Assembly (NCBI RefSeq): GCF_964340395.1 | Contig: NC_135569.1 | Coordinates: forward strand, 18,501,457-18,565,456 | DNA length: 64,000 nucleotides | Reading direction: 5' to 3' | From: Glandiceps talaboti | Taxonomy: Eukaryota > Hemichordata > Enteropneusta > Spengelidae | Shown: one piece after another, positions 60,195-64,000 of the stretch | How positions within the stretch are numbered: the first letter of the stretch is position 1 | How the letters are laid out: the number at the start of each line of letters is the position of its first letter | Program-made: the position numbers and the translations under genes | Notes under the pieces: model-generated | Seen by the model: the letters and a program-made list of their open reading frames with translations, nothing else | Databases searched by the model: none | Told to the model about the DNA's origin: nothing

Positions 60195-60625
60195 CAACTT
60201 AAAGTCAAACACCACTGATCCAATTGCCATGATATTTGATGGATATATTACGTTGGGTGTCTAGTTGGAAAATTTTTGAAATAAATATGATCTTACCATC
60301 GATTAGTGATTTAATGGGTCAAAAAGGTGATTTTTGGTCAGAAAATGTAGACTCAAAAAGTACTGTGCAGGTTGGGTTGAAATTTGATTGGAACATTCTC
60401 GCTGGTGTTCAGATTACGAATTTTTCATTACATGATAATATTACCAGTGGCTGTGATATGCAAATTAGGTACAGAAAATGTGTACTTTTGGTCAAAAACC
60501 TTTAATTCCAAAAGGACTAAACAGACTTAACAGACAAGTGTATAAACATTCCAAAAATGTACAAAATGTAAAAACTACAGTTGTGCTACAACACATTGGC
60601 ACTATTTTAGATATGCAAAATTAGG
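60110..60625 (+). mobile_element. Family B repeat, shortened copy
   Basis: GTAATGCTATAAACATGGCA, (GT)n at 60151-60192, AACAACTTAAAGTCAAAC, TTGCCATGATATTTGATGG, GGTGTCTAGTTGG, core subunits, then CATTCCAAAAATG and the 3' end CAGTTGTGCTACAACACATT with GGCACTATTTT. Much of the 3' core is missing. Confidence 0.72.
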
Positions 60626-61129
60626 GTTAAAATAGAATTTTTTTAATATGGTGACTGTAATATAAATGTACAATATTTTATCAACTTTCTGTGTGAAATG
60701 TGTTCTATAGTGTGATACCACTAACTATTTTATTACACTGCTAAAATGAAACTGTACAGTGGAAGAGCTGAACAGCAGAACCACTTTTACACAGTCATGA
60801 AAAAAAAAAAAAAAGTGTTTCTATTCAGGCTGTTAGGTCACTTGTTCAAAGGTCTCATAGTTTACCAAGTTTCTGACGCTATGAGATGAATCAGTCAACT
60901 CATTCCTACTGTGATACTATTTCATGAAAATGTGGTCAAATTTTGTAACTTGTAAGGTCAGTGACAGCTTTTGATAATACCTTAGATTAAACTTTCTTCA
61001 CCTGGAATACTTTGTACTTATACTATTAAATTGTATTATTATATTAATATTATTATTATTTTTGTTATTATTCAAATTATTATTTGTTATTTTTTGTTGT
61101 AAATAAAGTTATTGTTATTATCACAACTG
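60626..61129. other. Unassigned, with an ATT-rich tract
   Basis: Imperfect (ATT)n at about 61025-61115; no gene seen. Confidence 0.5.
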
Positions 61130-61185
61130 AACATCTCAGGTTCAATAATGTGTGTGTGTCTGTGTGTCTGTGTGTGTATCAGCAA
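61130..61185 (+). mobile_element. Family B 5' stub
   Basis: TCACAACTGAACATCTCAGG then TTCAATAATG and a GT-rich microsatellite. Confidence 0.45.
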
Positions 61186-61379
61186 ACATCATCTTGTGGT
61201 GAAAAGGCTGTGCTAAATGTATAACTTTGGGTGACAAAAATAGTAGGGTGCCAAAAAACGTGTCACCTGACACAAAATCAACATGTACAATAACAGAAAT
61301 ACCATGCCCATACAAAATAATTAATGAAGGCAGTGTGTATATAAATGAATGAAAAATTGAAAGATAAGCTTAAATGCAC

Positions 61380-61740
61380 TTGTTACACATGCAACAAATT
61401 TGATCCGACGATGAAACGTAACACTTAGATTCACGTCTTGGGTTCAAATCCCATTGGGAACAGGAGATACATATATTTCTCTGACAAACTCAAACCCAGG
61501 TTGGGTGTCAATGGGTAGGCTGTATCACTCAGTTGTGTGTCACTCACAAGACCAGTGCGAATTTTGGTGACTCGGCCTGGAGTAACACCTTGAACAGTCG
61601 GAGACGTTTACTCACACAGAGCCTGTAGGTGCTATGTATGGGATAGCCTGTGGACTGACTGGGAGAGCCATGACAGTTCCACAGTGACATGATAGGAAAA
61701 GTGCAATATAGCCCTGTTATGTAGTCCCAAACAAGAATGG
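61380..61740 (+). other. Possible SINE-like sequence with a lone B box
   Basis: GGTTCAAATCC at 61441-61451 fits the RNA polymerase III B-box consensus, but no A box is clear 30-45 bp upstream. The body resembles none of the other repeats here. Confidence 0.3.
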
Positions 61741-61784
61741 TTCACTTTAGAAATGATTGTGTATTTGTGTTTGATTATTTGTTT

Positions 61785-62002
<218 letters not shown>

Positions 62003-62029
62003 GAGTCTGCATGATTTAAGTGAGAGTCT

Positions 62030-62470
62030 AATTTCTCTAATATTAGACCTTGCTTTTTACTCGGACCATAACGAACATTTTTTATCGGATAACACTGTCT
62101 AAAATATAAGTTAAAGTCTAACAACTAATATTATACTGTATTATTGGGCATTGCTCATCAACCAGACCACCGCAATAGGTTTTTTTTATCAAACAATATT
62201 GTCTGAAATCTTGGAGGAGGCTCACAGAAAATAATAGTATTAGCATCTGTTATATGATAAATCACTGATCGCCCAGAAGCCCGAACTGTGGCCTACAGTA
62301 TTACTATGCGATAATATCGTATAAAATATAACTTACAATCTAACATATAATTTTGAAATATAATGTTAGTCGTCTCCGATTCCCCGTGCACCCCCCCCCC
62401 CTTGACAGCAGTGTTTATCGAATAGTATGATCTGAAATCTAAGATTCAGTCTAAAATCTAATAATAGACT
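62030..62470. repeat. Degenerate repeats of about 110-120 bp
   Basis: Four diverged echoes of TTTTATCGGATAACACTGTC, TAAAATATAAGTTAAAGTCT and AACAACTAATATTA around 62080, 62190, 62310 and 62415. Weak. Confidence 0.4.
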
Positions 62471-62653
62471 CTGATATATTGAAGTTTCTCAACATTGATG
62501 ACAATACGACTTTCTCTTCATACATGGCAAACTTTTGACCTGCAATATCAACTCATAGATTATTTCCCAGTAATTCTTGATTCTGTTTGGTCAAGGTGAT
62601 ATCAGCTTTACGCAATCAAATCTTGACTCATCATGTGTTAGAATTTCAATTAC

Positions 62654-62771
<118 letters not shown>

Positions 62772-62885
62772 TAGAGGCACTTTGAAAGAATAGAAAGGAA
62801 TCAACTAGTCCCTGGCAATGCATACAAACAATATAATATCACTGATACAAAACTTAATTAGTATTACAGCATTTGATACTTATAC

Positions 62886-63065
62886 CAATACAATTTCTCA
62901 ATCCAGCTGAGAAAGGTACATACGAATATGGATGGCGGCCTGAAGAATTCTTGGACAAGAATCTGTCAGGATCAAAGACTTCTGGATCTGAGCAGTAGGT
63001 GGGATCGCGATGTAAAGTAAATGGTGCCACTATTAGCATCACTTCCTTGGGTACATGATGACCAG
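62886..63065 (-). CDS. Cytochrome P450 exon, CYP4-like heme-binding region
   Basis: 180-nt exon on the - strand. Acceptor ACTCATCAG after a T/C-rich tract; donor G|GTATAAGT inside the CIG codon. It encodes [40 protein letters not shown] then [20 protein letters not shown]. It contains the PERF-region FDPDRF and the complete heme loop F-x-x-G-x-R-x-C-x-G ([10 protein letters not shown]) with the Cys that ligates heme iron. HRDP..F.DP..FDP.RF, the HPY.YVPFSAG stretch and an intron in the CIG glycine are typical of CYP4-type microsomal monooxygenases, which oxidise fatty acids and related lipids. VPKE replaces the usual VPKG. The upstream exons (K-helix ExxR) and the last exon were not found in the window, so the gene extends beyond it, has a long intron, or is a fragment. 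Confidence 0.87.
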
Positions 63066-63164
63066 CTGATGAGTAAATAAATGTATAAAAGGTATTAATA
63101 ACCATACATACCTACAGTGTATGTGTTCTGGCATTCAGATTTGATACATAATGATTCAATGACA

Positions 63165-63520
63165 TGATTTATTCCATGCATGATCCAAGTTGAACAAAAA
63201 ATATGGAATATATACTCTGGTCATTCTATGTCATGACAGTGCACGTTTATGTCAAAACATCAAGTGTCTACATACTGTGTGTGAAATATGAGTCAAAATG
63301 TTCAAAATTGCCATTACTTTCCCTGATTTTTCTTTGATATTACTGGTGTTGGTGTAATTATATTATTTGCCAATATTTTTTTTTATTCAACTGAAAAATA
63401 CTCATGACCTAAGGGTTGTCACTAGGAGTCTAACAACAACAACTTGTAGTGACAAAGGCCCCTAATTAGGTCACTCATTTTCCTTGGCTGAACATAAGAA
63501 AAATATTGGAGAATAACATC
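63165..63520. repeat. Family G dispersed repeat with foldback core, copy 2
   Basis: Similar to 19455-19790: CCATGCATGA..CAA, AAAATATGGA, GGTCATTCTATGTCA, TTGCC.TTACTTTCCC, then the foldback core (about 63365-63513) with ATGACCTAAGGG against CCCCTAATTAGGTCA and TTTCCTTGGCTGAA. Confidence 0.65.
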
Positions 63521-63779
63521 TAAGCATACATAAGGTGTTACTACCACACTAGAGTGTCCATAGAGTTTCAATTGAGTGGCATGATAATTACCTCCGTGTG
63601 AGCACAAATCAACATCACTGTTGGATGAAACAAGAAAGACTCAAATTCAAAACTGTTTAATTGTGTTCACACAGAATAATTTGTAACATTTTATGTACGT
63701 GCATGCTATCAGTGTCTGCATTTTGTTTGTGTTATTCATGACAAAAAATACTGAGTGAGATGTAAAAAATATTGTGGTG
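63521..63779. other. No supported feature
   Basis: A - strand stretch at 63595-63645 reads ESFLFHPTVMLICAHTE, faintly P450-like, but its phase does not fit the P450 exon and I do not call it. Confidence 0.3.
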
Positions 63780-63919
63780 ACTAATTGAAACTATAGTCAC
63801 TCTGGTTTGGTAGTAATTGAAATGCTATAGTCACTCTGGTTTGGTAGTAATTGAAACTAGTCACTCTGGTTTGGTAGTAATTGAAACTCTACAGTCACTC
63901 TGGTTTGGTAGTAATTGAT
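63780..63919. repeat. About 32-bp tandem repeat, four units
   Basis: Unit AGTCACTCTGGTTTGGTAGT then AATTGAAACTAT, with small indels. Confidence 0.93.
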
Positions 63920-64000
63920 CTTTGTCCGAAGATCGCATTCAAGCGTGAAACTCTGAGTAACGGCTCCGTACCATAACTTGTGTATTTTGTGTGTGTGTAT

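Noticed and set aside
63595-63645. Minus-strand ESFLFHPTVMLICAHTE as the upstream P450 exon
   Set aside because: The donor phase (0) does not match the exon at 63065 (needs one base), the R-x-x-P-V-P pattern is missing, and no good acceptor was seen.

Overview
The window looks like nuclear DNA of an invertebrate metazoan: AT-rich, intron-containing, with GT-AG exons, several non-LTR retrotransposon clades, tRNA-derived SINEs, many TIR elements and long microsatellites. I cannot fix the phylum; a lophotrochozoan or an invertebrate deuterostome (for example amphioxus) would both fit. Recognisable host coding sequence is small: a set of alpha-spectrin exons on the + strand (7.5-21.4 kb) and one cytochrome P450 exon on the - strand near the right end (62.9-63.1 kb).

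Layout. 1-7.5 kb: a 95-bp duplication, a hairpin-ended element, and a second such element split by a 5'-truncated L1/Tx1-type LINE with an 18-bp target duplication. 7.5-21.4 kb: alpha-spectrin exons from the repeat 9/SH3/repeat 10 region, with a 2.5-kb Tc1/mariner-like element in one intron. The first SH3 exon is present five times, the exon that follows it in the array three times plus a relic, and the repeat-10 exon four times, in 1.6-1.8-kb tandem units that share one recombination junction. One real SH3 second-half exon lies at 19.86 kb, and the array ends in frameshifted relics. 21.4-25.7 kb: unique or weakly repetitive DNA. 25.7-27.2 kb: a 48-bp minisatellite that is open as 16-residue repeats on the - strand. 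27.3-33.3 kb: two copies of a large dispersed repeat (family B), each interrupted by a TIR element (one with TTAA, one with TAA target duplications). 33.3-41.5 kb: inverted-repeat modules, a CR1-like LINE with an internal deletion, a second RT relic, and a GGTA satellite. 41.6-45 kb: a 1.5-kb TIR element with a perfect 7-bp target duplication, then a third family B element. 45.5-49.9 kb: a satellite of about 75 units of 58 bp containing a 1,635-bp higher-order duplication, ended by a TTAA-flanked 740-bp element that carries a SINE. 50.6-64 kb: diverged element copies, a minus-strand CR1-like relic, a second SINE, a possible zinc-knuckle pseudogene, a 94-bp tandem repeat interrupted by a hairpin-ended element, microsatellites and the P450 exon.

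The most distinctive signals are (1) the spectrin exon array, where a foreign spectrin-repeat exon is phase-compatible with the SH3 second-half exon it replaces, and (2) two dispersed families with the architecture of Helentron-associated elements: T-run target, 5' hairpin, microsatellite, core tandem repeats, subterminal inverted repeats and a 3' hairpin. Insertion into known tandem repeats lets several element boundaries be read to the base. The spectrin locus looks like a decaying partial duplicate rather than an intact gene.
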